From an uncultured Ignavibacteria bacterium (GTDB lineage: Bacteria; Bacteroidota; Ignavibacteria; SZUA-365), in the NCBI GenBank assembly GCA_913061095.1, contig CAJXVM010000034.1, forward strand, positions 1 through 34,793: 34,793 bases of DNA. The letters are read 5' to 3'. Positions 16,710 through 24,553 of this stretch are shown one piece after another. A program made the position numbers and the translations under genes. The first letter of the stretch is position 1; the number at the start of each line of letters is the position of its first letter. Under the pieces are notes generated by a model. The model was not told where the DNA came from, made no database searches, and saw only the letters and a program-made list of their open reading frames with translations.

Positions 16710-17010
16710 CGACCACACCCTTCCGGGTGTGGCTACCGCCATCCATGTATGTCTTGCGCTAGCCACACGCGTGAGCGTGCATGACGCACCGTGCGGATGG
16801 CGCTAACCACACGCGTGAGCGTGTGGGACGAGGCGGACGCTCCCGACCCCACCCTTCCGGGTGTGGCTACCGCCATCCATGTACGTCATGCGCTAGCCAC
16901 ACGCGTGAGCGTGTGGGACGAGGCGGACGCTCCCGACCACACCCTTACGGGTGTGGCTACCGCCATCCATGTACGTCATGCGCTAACCACACGCGTGAGC
17001 GTGTGGTCGC
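16710..17010. repeat. REP/BIME-like array, 90-bp period
   Basis: Alternating palindromes of two types: CCACACGC-GTGA-GCGTGTGG and, on the other strand, GTAG followed by CCACACCC-GGAA-GGGTGTGG (one copy has CGTA instead). Two complete 90-bp units (16801-16890, 16891-16980) are nearly identical, with an older degenerate unit before and a partial one after. The palindromes carry GTAG, CTAG or CTAA at their outer edge. The array fills the gap between the divergent osmC-like and rho genes and ends 130 bp before the rho start. The arrangement matches bacterial interspersed mosaic elements. Not CRISPR: no unique spacers. Confidence 0.85.
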
Positions 17011-17082
17011 ATGAGGGGCGTTCCCCTCCCCCCCGGCTGCTCATGCTCGTGCTCGTTAAAAGGTGCATTCGGGGAAATAAAG

Positions 17083-17093
17083 CCGTATATTTA
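17083..17093 (+). promoter_or_regulatory. Promoter-like CCGTATATTTA motif upstream of rho
   Basis: CCGTATATTTA lies 47 bp before the rho start. The same eleven bases occur 39 bp before the methyltransferase start at 24554. TATATTTA resembles the Bacteroidota -7 element TAnnTTTG. Inferred. Confidence 0.35.
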
Positions 17094-17139
17094 CAGAGCC
17101 TGTGAAGGTATCACCTTCCGTTTTTTGTTTCAGGGGAAT

Positions 17140-18294
17140 ATGAGAGAAATCGAATTCAGCGGGGTGTTCGAACTGGAGCCCAAAGGCTTCGGCTTCGTGC
17201 GCAAAATAAGCAGGGAATTTCATCGCGAGCGTACAGACGTGTACATCCCGACAGGGATGGTCAACGACCTGGGACTGCGCGACGGCTGCCTCATGACCGG
17301 CACCGCCCGCGAGAAGGGCAAGCAGGTGCAGGTGTTGTCCATTCACGATATCAACGGCGTGCCGCCGAACCAGTACAAGTCTGTGATCGAACTGACGCGG
17401 CAGGTGGCCATCGCTCCCGATCAGCGCATCAATCTCGAGACGCCCGACGTGACGACGCGCGTGGTGGATCTGATCGCGCCGATCGGCCGCGGCCAGCGGG
17501 CGTTGATCGTTTCGCCGCCGCGCTCCGGCAAGACCATCCTCATGCAGAAAATCGCCGACGCGATCACGCGCAATCACAAGGATCTCGAGCTTCTCGTGCT
17601 GCTCGTCGACGAGCGTCCCGAGGAGGTCACCGAGATGACACGCGCCGTGCGCGGCAAGGTGTTCGCCAGCAGCAACGACCGCGACTTCGCCAGCCACTCC
17701 CGCGTCGCGCGCCTCACACTCGAATACGCCAAGCGGCAGGCCGAGACGGGGAAGGACGTCGTGATCCTGCTCGATTCGCTCACGCGGCTCGGACGCGCCT
17801 ACAACGCCGGCATGAAGGGCAGCGGACGCATCATGTCGGGCGGTGTGGACGCCCGCGCGCTGGAAATCCCCAAGAAAATTTTCGGCGCATCCCGCAATAT
17901 CGAACACGGCGGATCGCTGACCATCATCGCGACCATTCTCGTCGAAACGGGCTCGCAGATGGATGAGCTGATTTTCCAGGAGTTCAAGGGCACGGGCAAC
18001 TCGGAAATCGTGCTCGAACGCGAGCTCGCCGACCTGCGCATTTTTCCCGCCATCAACATCCAGCTCACCGGCACGCGCCGCGAGGAGCTGCTGCTCGGTG
18101 ACGACACCGACAAACACTTCAAGCTGCGCCGCGCCCTCCTCGAAGGCAGCAACCGTGAGGCCATGCAGGGGCTTCTCCAGTACCTGCGGCGCTTCCGTTC
18201 GAACCGCGAGCTGCTCGACGCCGTCGACGCGCTGAGTCCGGGTGAATTCTCCGGCTTCAATGGCGGCGGCGGACGGCGGCGCCGGCGGATCTGA
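17140..18294 (+). CDS. rho: Transcription termination factor Rho (short form)
   Basis: A 384-residue hexameric RNA helicase that ends transcription at Rho-dependent sites. It begins directly with the RNA-binding cold-shock domain (GFGFVR at 16-21), followed by the RecA-like ATPase: Walker A SPPRSGKT (125-132), Walker B VVILLDSLTRLGRAYN, the Q loop region SGGVDARAL and the R loop, and the conserved end EHGGSLTIIATILVETGSQMD, then LTGTRREELLL. The usual N-terminal helical subdomain of about 45 residues is absent: upstream in-frame codons to 17011 encode nothing like it and overlap a repeat array. The ATG follows AGGGG closely. A glycine-arginine tail (GGGGRRRRRI) ends the protein. The function is secure; the missing N-terminus is the oddity, and the genome could hold a second, full rho. 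Confidence 0.95.
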   Translation: MREIEFSGVFELEPKGFGFVRKISREFHRERTDVYIPTGMVNDLGLRDGCLMTGTAREKGKQVQVLSIHDINGVPPNQYKSVIELTRQVAIAPDQRINLETPDVTTRVVDLIAPIGRGQRALIVSPPRSGKTILMQKIADAITRNHKDLELLVLLVDERPEEVTEMTRAVRGKVFASSNDRDFASHSRVARLTLEYAKRQAETGKDVVILLDSLTRLGRAYNAGMKGSGRIMSGGVDARALEIPKKIFGASRNIEHGGSLTIIATILVETGSQMDELIFQEFKGTGNSEIVLERELADLRIFPAINIQLTGTRREELLLGDDTDKHFKLRRALLEGSNREAMQGLLQYLRRFRSNRELLDAVDALSPGEFSGFNGGGGRRRRRI

Positions 18295-18326
18295 AACTTC
18301 CGATATAAGAGATCGAATGACAGGCA

Positions 18327-18351
18327 GGCCGAGCCGTTGGCTCGGCCCTAC
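18327..18351 (-). repeat. REP-like hairpin with GTAG head
   Basis: On the minus strand, GTAG is followed directly by GGCCGAGCC-AAC-GGCTCGGCC. It has the same GAGCC/GGCTC core as the hairpins upstream of the transposase (43-200). The GTAG tetranucleotide beside the stem is the hallmark of RAYT-linked REPs. Confidence 0.75.
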
Positions 18352-18367
18352 ATTTGGCCAATAAACA

Positions 18368-18395
18368 CACAGGGTCCGCCATGGCGGACCCTGTG
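18368..18395 (-). terminator. 12-bp perfect palindrome, likely terminator
   Basis: A 12-bp stem with CATG loop lies between the converging rho and lipoprotein genes, 25 bp beyond the lipoprotein stop. In minus-strand direction it is followed by TGTTTATTG, a modest T-run. On the + strand no T-run follows, but it may still help to stop the rho transcript. Confidence 0.6.
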
Positions 18396-18419
18396 CTGAT
18401 GCAGCGTATGTGAACGGCT

Positions 18420-19307
18420 TCAGCCGCGCGGGCCGACACCGCCCCCACGATGCCCTCGACGCCAGTCGAGGCGCATTTTCTTCATGATCTCCCATTTCTT
18501 GATCTGCTCCTCGTCGAGCACGTCGCGGATGTCCTCGTCCGTGCCCTCGAGAATTTCCTTCATCTTCTCGCGCAGGGCCTCGGGATTGCCCGCATTCTCG
18601 ATGCGCGCCTGCCGGATGGCCTCGTGCTGATCGAGGAGGATCTGCCGGATCGCCGCGACCTGCTCTTCGGTCAGGTCGAGCATCTGCTTCCAGATGCGCA
18701 GCTGGTGGTCGATGCGCATCTCCACCCATTTCTGGCGAAGCTCCTCGCGCAGCTGGCGGATTTCTTCCTTGAGATCCTCGACATTCTGCAGCTCCTCGGT
18801 GCTGAGCAGTGCATTCATCGCTTCGATGAGATCCTCGTGTTCCTCCTGCAGCAACTGACGTAGCAGCTCGGGATTGTCGCGGTTCTCCTCGATGATCTTC
18901 ATGCGCTCTTCGTTTGATTCCTTGATCAGATCGATGAGCTTCTGCTTCGTTTCCTCGTCGAGATCCGGATTCGCCTGCACGATGAGGCGGAGGTGCATGA
19001 GCGCACCCATGTCGAAGCCGATGTGCCGCGGATCGCGATTGCCGGCGAAACCGGGCGCGGTACCGTCGATGATGTTGTTCAATGCCTGCGTCTGTGCCGG
19101 ATCGAGCAGGAGGGTCAGGTCCTCCTCCATCCAGAACATCTCATCGAGCTGGGCCATCTGCTCGTTGCTGAGATCGAAATTCTCGATCGCCTTCAGGAGT
19201 GTGGTATTGGACGTGCCCGTGACGGGCTGGTTGACGTCGCTCTGCTGTTCGCAGGCACTGAACGCCAGGGCAGCGATCAGCAGAATGGACAATGCAATAT
19301 TCTTCAT
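18420..19307 (-). CDS. Lipoprotein with LTxxQ-type helices (Spy/CpxP-like)
   Basis: A 295-residue predicted lipoprotein with signal peptide MKNIALSILLIAALAFSAC and lipid-attachment cysteine C19. The mature part is almost entirely charged alpha helix. It has LTEEQVAAIRQIL and similar NEQMAQLDEMF and DEEQIKKWE segments like the LTxxQ motif of periplasmic Spy/CpxP proteins, which act as chaperones or metal-stress sensors. The helices repeat (LDEETKQKLIDLIKES, LSTEELQNVEDLKEEI, LTEEQVAAI), suggesting an extended or cage-like form. The C-terminus is arginine- and glycine-rich (RRGHRGGGVGPRG). The chosen ATG follows AGGTG by seven bases. The similarity to Spy is by motif only. The 160 bp upstream (19308-19468) contain a T8 run in a GAGTC/GACTC hairpin (19404-19424) and no gene. 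Confidence 0.7.
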   Translation of the reverse strand: MKNIALSILLIAALAFSACEQQSDVNQPVTGTSNTTLLKAIENFDLSNEQMAQLDEMFWMEEDLTLLLDPAQTQALNNIIDGTAPGFAGNRDPRHIGFDMGALMHLRLIVQANPDLDEETKQKLIDLIKESNEERMKIIEENRDNPELLRQLLQEEHEDLIEAMNALLSTEELQNVEDLKEEIRQLREELRQKWVEMRIDHQLRIWKQMLDLTEEQVAAIRQILLDQHEAIRQARIENAGNPEALREKMKEILEGTDEDIRDVLDEEQIKKWEIMKKMRLDWRRGHRGGGVGPRG

Positions 19308-19464
19308 GGCAACACCTGTGGGATGATTCGTCATTAGTGGATTGTGGCTTTCTGGGAGACGTCTGCCAGTAGGACACAATCGAGGGAGTCGGGTTTAATC
19401 GGATGGAGTCGTTTTTTTTGACTCGGGGGAATGACAAACGGAGGGGGGGAAAGGTTACAGACAG

Positions 19465-19655
19465 ATAACCCCACCCTCACGGGTGGGGTTACCGGATGAC
19501 GTGGCGGTATGCGGAAGCCACCCGCGTGAGCGTGTGGATGCGGGGGCAATCCCACCCTCACGGGTGGGGTTACCGGATGACGTGGCGGTATGCGGAAGCC
19601 ACACGCGTGAGCGTGTGGTTGCGGGGGCGACCCCCACCCTCACGGGTGGGGTTAC
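19465..19655. repeat. REP/BIME-like array, 81-82-bp period
   Basis: Three CCCCACCC-TCAC-GGGTGGGG palindromes (starting 19469, 19550, 19632; the second has one changed base) alternate with two CCACRCGC-GTGA-GCGTGTGG palindromes (about 19516 and 19598). In the minus direction each of the first kind starts with GTAA. The head of the last one (19655-19652) supplies the TAA stop of the beta-propeller gene. Same family as the arrays at 16710 and 25322. Confidence 0.85.
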
Positions 19656-22282
19656 CGCATCACCACCATTTTGCGGGTGCTGCTGCGCACACCGTCGGTG
19701 ATGGTGGTGAAATACACGCCCGGAAGCAGATCCGCGGTGCGCACGCGCAGCTGATGCGTGCCGGCGTCATGGCGTCCCTCGGCGAGGGTGCGCAGACGGC
19801 GCCCGGCCGCGTCATGCAGCGTGACCGTGATCTCGGAGGAGCGATCCAGCGCGAACTCCAGCGTCGTGCCGGCGGCGCGCGCGGGATTCGGGTAGTTCCG
19901 CATCACGGCGAACTCCTGCGGAGCGGCGTCAATGCGGCCGGCGGACAGCACCGCGTCGGTGATCCACATGCCGCGTCCGAAGGTGGCAGCAATCAGGCGG
20001 TTCTGATCGTCGATGTCGATGTCGTAGACCACGACGTTCGGCAGATCGGTGCCGAAACGCGTCCACGTCGCACCGCTGTTGCGCGTGTACCACACGCCGA
20101 GATCCGTGGCGATGAACAGCGCGTCGTCGGGACGATCCTTCGAGATCGCGATACTGTTGACCGGAATATCGGGCAGGTCGCCGGAAATGTCGATCCACTC
20201 CTGGCCGCGGTTTGTGGTCTTGTACACATGTCCGCCGCCGAAACCGGAGTAGGTCAGGTAGGCGATGTCGGAATTGCGGGGATCGATGCGCACGCGCGTG
20301 ACCCAGCGCTCGGGCAGTTCTTCCGTGATGGGCACCCACTCGGGATCCAGCGACAGGATGTTGTCGCAGACCTGCACGTGTCCGTCGCCGCAGCCGATGT
20401 ACATGACGCTCGGATCACTCTCGCTGACGTCGAAGGTCGAAATGACGGAGAAGCCGCCGGAACGCCCGGTGGTCAGATCCTCGTCGCCGATCGGCATCCA
20501 GGTGGGATTGCCGGTGTGCACGTTTTTCGCCGTGTACATGTACTGCGTCGCCGTGTACATGCGCGTGTTGTCGTTCGGGGCGAGCATCATCGGGATCAGC
20601 CAGTTGAAACGGTCGCGCCCCAGCGCGCCGAAGCCCTGGTCGAGCCGCGTCCATGTCGACCCCCTGTTCGTACTGCGCCAGGGTACCTCCTGTCCGGCGC
20701 CCTCGACGGCCACGCGCGAATAAATGACGTTGCTGTTGGTGGGATCGACGAGCACGTAGCCACCGTCACCGCCGCGGGGCAGATTCCACTCCCTGTTGTC
20801 GGTGTCGATGGTCTGGAAGATGCCGTGATCCTGCGCCCCGCCGTAAAAGCGGTCTTCGTCATTCGGATCCCAGGCGAGGGTGTAGAACTGAATGGTCTCC
20901 AGCGTGCGGCCCATCTCCAGCTCGAAGGACGACCCGTTGTTCTCGGTGCGGTACACGCCGCCGTCATTCCCGAGATACATGTACTTCCCGTCGGGCGTGA
21001 ATTCCATCACATGCTGATCCACGTGCACGGGCGTATTGCCGCGCGTGACGGCCGTCCATGTCGTGCCGCGGTTCCGCGACCGGTACACCTCGATGCCGCC
21101 CACGAGCACCACGTCGGGATCCGTCGGCGAAATCGCCGCGCAGAGGTCGTAGTGTCCCTGCCCGGAGGTGAGAGACTGCGGAAGACTCGTGATCCGCTCC
21201 CAGTTCTGTCCCGCGTCGGAGGAGCGCATGACGCAGAAGAAATCGCGCTCGTCGCCTTCGTACGCTTTCTCGCTCTTGACCAGGAAGGCCATCAGCAGGT
21301 CCGGCGCCGCCGCCGACACCGCCAGGTCGATGCGTCCGATGCTGTCGCCCTCGGGCCAGTTGCTGTCGAGCTTGCTGCGGCTGAAATTCGCGCCGCCGTT
21401 GGTGGACATGTACACGCCGTTAATGCGCGTGCCGGCGTCGTTGCCCATCGCCGCGAAAATGATGTCGGGGTTGTCGGGCTTCTGCACCACGTCGGTGATG
21501 ATGCCCGGCTGGGGACGCGACCAGTTCTGTCCGCCGTCCTCGGTGCGGTACAGTCCGCCGCGCGTCGCCGCCATCACGATGTCGGTATTCCGCGGATCGA
21601 TGGCCATCTTGTACACCTCGCTGGTCTCGGTGGGCCAGGGCAGGAGATTCCACGTGGCGCCGGCGTCGGTGGACTTCATGATGCCCACGCCGCCGTAGAT
21701 CGGAGCGGAATTGTAGCGGTAGCTGTCGCGGATGGGCTCGCCGGTGCCGGCGTACACGATGTCGGGATTGTCGGGATCCACGACGATCGCGCCGACGGGA
21801 ATCGCCGGAGCGAAATCCATCATCGGCGTCCACGAGCCGTTCATCCCGCCGTTGGTGGATTTGAACACGCCGCCGCTCGCGCCGCCGGCATACACGATAC
21901 TGTAGTCATCGGGATTGAACGCGATCGCGCGGATGCGTCCGGCATAGTTGCCCGGACCCACCGGCTTCCATTCGTTCGCCATGCTGGCCTTGTCCATCCC
22001 CTTGTTCAGGCGGGATTCCACCTCGAGCAGGGCGTCGAGATGCGCCTGCTCCACGTTGTTGACGGGACTGCCGAAGAGGCGGGTCATGTAATAGAACTTG
22101 TGTCCGACCGCATGCTTCGCCGGCCCGGAATTCGACCGGATTTCCGCGTTGCGCCAGGCCGTCAGCTCGTCGAGCGCATCCTGCCACGCCGGCGGACTCG
22201 CCGGCATTGTCAGCAGGACCACCGCCGCGGCGATGCCCAGCGCGGAAAAAAGCCTGATTCGTTGTGTCATTGTGTGTTTCAT
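19652..22282 (-). CDS. Large secreted beta-propeller (sortilin/VPS10-like, BNR) protein with T9SS tail
   Basis: An 876-residue secreted protein. I chose the ATG at 22282 because GAGGA lies six to seven bases before it; the frame opens six codons earlier. Signal peptide MTQRIRLFSALGIAAAVVLL. The body contains about ten propeller blades with Asp-box motifs (FKSTNGGMNGSW, MKSTDAGATW, YRTEDGGQNWS, MRSSDAGQNWE, YRSRNRGTTW, YKTTNRGQEW, WYTRNSGATW) and NPDIVYAG-type strands, as in VPS10/sortilin-like and xyloglucanase-like folds. The last 80 residues (MRNYPNPARAAGTTLEFAL ... LLPGVYFTTI) are a T9SS sorting domain. It probably binds or degrades an extracellular polymer; no catalytic residues can be assigned. 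Its stop codon TAA is the head of a palindromic repeat. The sugar-transferase gene lies 130 bp upstream in the same direction. Confidence 0.88.
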   Translation of the reverse strand: MKHTMTQRIRLFSALGIAAAVVLLTMPASPPAWQDALDELTAWRNAEIRSNSGPAKHAVGHKFYYMTRLFGSPVNNVEQAHLDALLEVESRLNKGMDKASMANEWKPVGPGNYAGRIRAIAFNPDDYSIVYAGGASGGVFKSTNGGMNGSWTPMMDFAPAIPVGAIVVDPDNPDIVYAGTGEPIRDSYRYNSAPIYGGVGIMKSTDAGATWNLLPWPTETSEVYKMAIDPRNTDIVMAATRGGLYRTEDGGQNWSRPQPGIITDVVQKPDNPDIIFAAMGNDAGTRINGVYMSTNGGANFSRSKLDSNWPEGDSIGRIDLAVSAAAPDLLMAFLVKSEKAYEGDERDFFCVMRSSDAGQNWERITSLPQSLTSGQGHYDLCAAISPTDPDVVLVGGIEVYRSRNRGTTWTAVTRGNTPVHVDQHVMEFTPDGKYMYLGNDGGVYRTENNGSSFELEMGRTLETIQFYTLAWDPNDEDRFYGGAQDHGIFQTIDTDNREWNLPRGGDGGYVLVDPTNSNVIYSRVAVEGAGQEVPWRSTNRGSTWTRLDQGFGALGRDRFNWLIPMMLAPNDNTRMYTATQYMYTAKNVHTGNPTWMPIGDEDLTTGRSGGFSVISTFDVSESDPSVMYIGCGDGHVQVCDNILSLDPEWVPITEELPERWVTRVRIDPRNSDIAYLTYSGFGGGHVYKTTNRGQEWIDISGDLPDIPVNSIAISKDRPDDALFIATDLGVWYTRNSGATWTRFGTDLPNVVVYDIDIDDQNRLIAATFGRGMWITDAVLSAGRIDAAPQEFAVMRNYPNPARAAGTTLEFALDRSSEITVTLHDAAGRRLRTLAEGRHDAGTHQLRVRTADLLPGVYFTTITDGVRSSTRKMVVMR

Positions 22283-22412
22283 CGTCGATCCTCTATACAT
22301 CTAACGTACGGATTACCGCAGCACATGGGAGACACCGGAGGGGTTATCCGGGTTCCCCCGAACAAATAATCTATGATAATTTTCTCTCGATTACTATGGA
22401 AATCGGGGGGGA

Positions 22413-23807
22413 TCAGGCCTGCCCTTTCGCCGTGATCATGCGGAAGAAGGTGTGGATGAGAATTTTGATGTCCATCCGCAGCGACATGTTCTCTATGTAA
22501 TAGAGGTCGAAACGGAGTTTCTGGCGGACGTCCTCGAGGGTGGAGTCGTAGCGGTGCTTGACCTGCGCCCAGCCGGTGAGGCCCGGACGCACGTTCAGGC
22601 GGCGGCGGTACAGCGGAATCTCCCTGATGAACTGCTCGACGAAAAACGGCCGCTCGGGCCGGGGACCGATCAGGCTCATGCTCCCTTCGAGGATATTCAG
22701 GAACTGCGGGATCTCGTCGAGATGCATCCGCCGCAGGATGCGTCCCACCGGCGTGACCCGCGGGTCGTCCTTGTCCGCCCATCGGGGACCCGATTTCGTC
22801 TCGGCATCCTGCGTCATCGAGCGGAATTTCACCATGCGGAATATCCGTCCGTTCTTCCCCACGCGCTCCTGCGTGTAAAACACCGGTCCGCGGGAGGTCA
22901 GCTTGATCGCCAATCCCACAAGAATCCAGAACGGGAGTCCCACGACCAGGACGATCAGCGACACCGTGATATCCATGATGCGCTTGACCACGCGCTCCCA
23001 GGGCTGCATCAGCTGGGGGGATATCTCGATCAGCGGGATGCCGTAGAGCTGGTTGGTGCGCGCCTGTCCGGAGATGATGTCGTACATGTCGGGACGGATT
23101 TTGATCTTCACGTTGAAGGCGCTGCACTTGCCGATGATGTCGAGCAGCAGGTCGTGGTCCGTCGACGGCAGGGCGATGATCACCTCCTGCACGGGGTGGT
23201 CGCGCAGCACCTCCTCGAGCTGCTCGATGCGTCCGAGATACGGCGCGCGCGTTTCCTCCTCGATGTCATGCGAACTGACATAGCCGATCACCTTGAATCC
23301 CAGCATCGGGAATTCGAGGATCTGGTCGTAGAGTTCGCGCGACTGCCGGAAGCTGCCCACGATCAGCGCCGAGCGCGAGATCACGCCCGAGAGCGTCAGG
23401 CGGCGCAGCACGGTGCGATACGAGAGGCGTCCGATACTCACCGCCGTGAGCATGATCAGCCAGTATCCGACGATCAGCAGGCGGGATGTGGCGGGATCCT
23501 GCGTGATCGTGTCGTCGACGAAGATCAGGAAGAACAGCAGGATCACGCCCGCCGACACGCTCTTGAAAATGGAGACCAGTTCGTCGAAGCGCGACTCGGC
23601 GTACCACGGACGATACAGGCCGAAGAACAGGAACAGGAGGAGCCAGAACAGTCCGACCGTCAGCATCGGCAGCCAGAACAGCGGCTGGATGATATTCTCG
23701 AACAGCTCCGACCGCACGCGGAAGGCGTAATACACCACCCATGCCAGGTTGACCATCAGTCCGTCGATGATCAGGAGGATAGTTGTTTCTGTTTTTCTGG
23801 ACAGCAT
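22413..23807 (-). CDS. Polyprenyl-phosphate sugar-1-phosphate transferase (WcaJ/WbaP type)
   Basis: A 464-residue membrane enzyme that starts exopolysaccharide repeat units by moving a sugar phosphate from a nucleotide sugar to undecaprenyl phosphate. About four N-terminal membrane helices (ILLIIDGLMVNLAWVVYYAF, MLTVGLFWLLLFLFFGLY, SAGVILLFFLIF, SRLLIVGYWLIMLTAV) lead to a Rossmann-like linker (SALIVGSFRQ) and one re-entrant helix (about 275-300). The catalytic Bac_transf domain follows: GPVFYTQERVG, FRMVKFRSM, MHLDEIPQFLN, GSMSLIGPRPERP and RPGLTGWAQV. I chose the ATG at 23807 (MLSRKTETTIL); the frame extends upstream through a REP hairpin and the hicA remnant, which are not part of the protein. 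No ribosome site is seen, as is common in Bacteroidota. Confidence 0.93.
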   Translation of the reverse strand: MLSRKTETTILLIIDGLMVNLAWVVYYAFRVRSELFENIIQPLFWLPMLTVGLFWLLLFLFFGLYRPWYAESRFDELVSIFKSVSAGVILLFFLIFVDDTITQDPATSRLLIVGYWLIMLTAVSIGRLSYRTVLRRLTLSGVISRSALIVGSFRQSRELYDQILEFPMLGFKVIGYVSSHDIEEETRAPYLGRIEQLEEVLRDHPVQEVIIALPSTDHDLLLDIIGKCSAFNVKIKIRPDMYDIISGQARTNQLYGIPLIEISPQLMQPWERVVKRIMDITVSLIVLVVGLPFWILVGLAIKLTSRGPVFYTQERVGKNGRIFRMVKFRSMTQDAETKSGPRWADKDDPRVTPVGRILRRMHLDEIPQFLNILEGSMSLIGPRPERPFFVEQFIREIPLYRRRLNVRPGLTGWAQVKHRYDSTLEDVRQKLRFDLYYIENMSLRMDIKILIHTFFRMITAKGQA

Positions 23808-23838
23808 GGATAAAATTAGCGAGAAAATGCGTGAGATC

Positions 23839-23862
23839 GTAACCCCACGCGTGAGCGTGGGG
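23839..23862. repeat. Single REP-like hairpin upstream of the sugar transferase
   Basis: GTAA followed by CCCCACGC-GTGA-GCGTGGGG, oriented on the + strand. It lies 31 bp before the sugar-transferase start and 10 bp beyond the hicA remnant end. Same family as the arrays elsewhere. In the transferase mRNA it would form a strong leader hairpin. Confidence 0.8.
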
Positions 23863-23871
23863 ACAGGGGCG

Positions 23872-24008
23872 TCACTTCTCCAGCCAGTCCCAGAATTCCG
23901 ATTCCTCGATCCCCAGAGTCCGTGATCTCCCCGTGTCCGTTTTTTGTGAAGTCCCAGTGAGCGAAGATATTTTCTGAACTTTCTTATCGGTACTGGACGG
24001 TGCGGCAT
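23872..24008 (-). pseudogene. hicA: Truncated, frameshifted hicA toxin remnant
   Basis: The ATG at 24008 lies two bases after the hicB stop and opens a HicA-like N-terminus: PVPIRKFRKYLRSLGLHKKR, then TRGDHGLW, which includes the conserved catalytic-type histidine in a GDHxxW context. After about 32 residues the frame no longer resembles HicA. In another frame the downstream bases read TLGIEESEFWDWLEK and stop (TGA at 23874-23872), which looks like a HicA C-terminus. The simplest reading is an internal deletion of some 25-40 codons that also shifted the frame. HicA toxins are small dsRBD-like mRNA interferases; this one is predicted inactive. The junction position is approximate. Confidence 0.65.
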
Positions 24009-24010
24009 TC

Positions 24011-24358
24011 TCAGCTGAGTGGGATTGCTACCTGTTCAGTGTGCGTTTCGACAGGCGGATTATGCTCAAGAGTCCTGAATTTCGGAGGCTGGTATCTGGG
24101 TGTGGGTTTGTGCTGTAGCTTCCAGCCGAGTCCAAGGAGTACTTTTTCAAGGGTTCCCTTCTGCAAGGTATCCTCAAAAAAAATTCCGACGGCTTCAAGG
24201 AACCGTTCCCTCGCCTTCTCCGGGGTTTTTGCATAGGTGGTCACATCGAGTGCGGGCGAACAGGCAACAAAATACCCGTGATCCTCGACAATATTGACGC
24301 GGATTTCGACCGATACCTTTTTGCCATCCTGTTTTATGCGATTTGCGCGTGCCGGCAT
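24011..24358 (-). CDS. hicB: HicB-family antitoxin
   Basis: A 115-residue antitoxin of the type II HicAB systems. The ATG at 24358 follows AGGAGG by six bases; an in-frame ATG six codons upstream has no such site. The N-terminal half shows the partially degraded RNase H-like HicB fold (VSVEIRVNIVEDHGYFVACS, then PALDVTTYAKTPEKARERFL), which normally binds and blocks HicA. The C-terminal part (about 75-115) is basic and proline-rich and lacks an obvious helix-turn-helix or ribbon-helix-helix, so DNA binding is uncertain. Gene order is antitoxin first, with two bases between its stop and the broken hicA. It is therefore an orphan antitoxin here; it may still regulate itself or neutralise a HicA elsewhere. 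Confidence 0.85.
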   Translation of the reverse strand: MPARANRIKQDGKKVSVEIRVNIVEDHGYFVACSPALDVTTYAKTPEKARERFLEAVGIFFEDTLQKGTLEKVLLGLGWKLQHKPTPRYQPPKFRTLEHNPPVETHTEQVAIPLS

Positions 24359-24507
24359 GTGTGCCTCCTGTTTCATCCTGTGACCGGCTGTAAGGCAATG
24401 TGAAGACGCCCTCATCCAGCAAGGGCAATTCAAAATACGAAATGGCTCCTCGTATTCAAGTGCTTCCCCGGCCCCGGAAAAGTAATTCCCCGTCCTCGAT
24501 TTTTCCG

Positions 24508-24515
24508 TATATTTA
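24508..24515 (+). promoter_or_regulatory. Promoter-like TATATTTA element
   Basis: TATATTTA within CCGTATATTTA, 39 bp before the methyltransferase start. The same eleven bases precede rho. Resembles the Bacteroidota -7 element. The 195-bp divergent gap with hicB holds no other feature I can name. Confidence 0.35.
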
Positions 24516-24553
24516 ACGATAAACAAAACCGCAACAACAGCCGCCCGCCGACC

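Noticed and set aside
16710-17010. CRISPR array
   Set aside because: The repeats are perfect palindromes in alternating orientation and the sequences between them are nearly identical rather than unique; no cas genes are in the window.
18368-18395. Third REP family member
   Set aside because: It has no GTAR head, lies just past a stop with a T-rich stretch after it on the minus strand, and is better explained as a terminator.
17056-18729. 557-codon minus-strand open frame over rho
   Set aside because: A GC-driven shadow of rho; rho motifs are unmistakable on the + strand.
19496-22369. 957-codon + strand open frame
   Set aside because: It is antisense to the beta-propeller gene, arises from high GC in the third codon position, and encodes no recognisable domain; the minus frame has Asp boxes, a signal peptide and a T9SS tail.
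22452-23813. 453-codon + strand open frame
   Set aside because: Antisense to the sugar transferase, with no domain signature.
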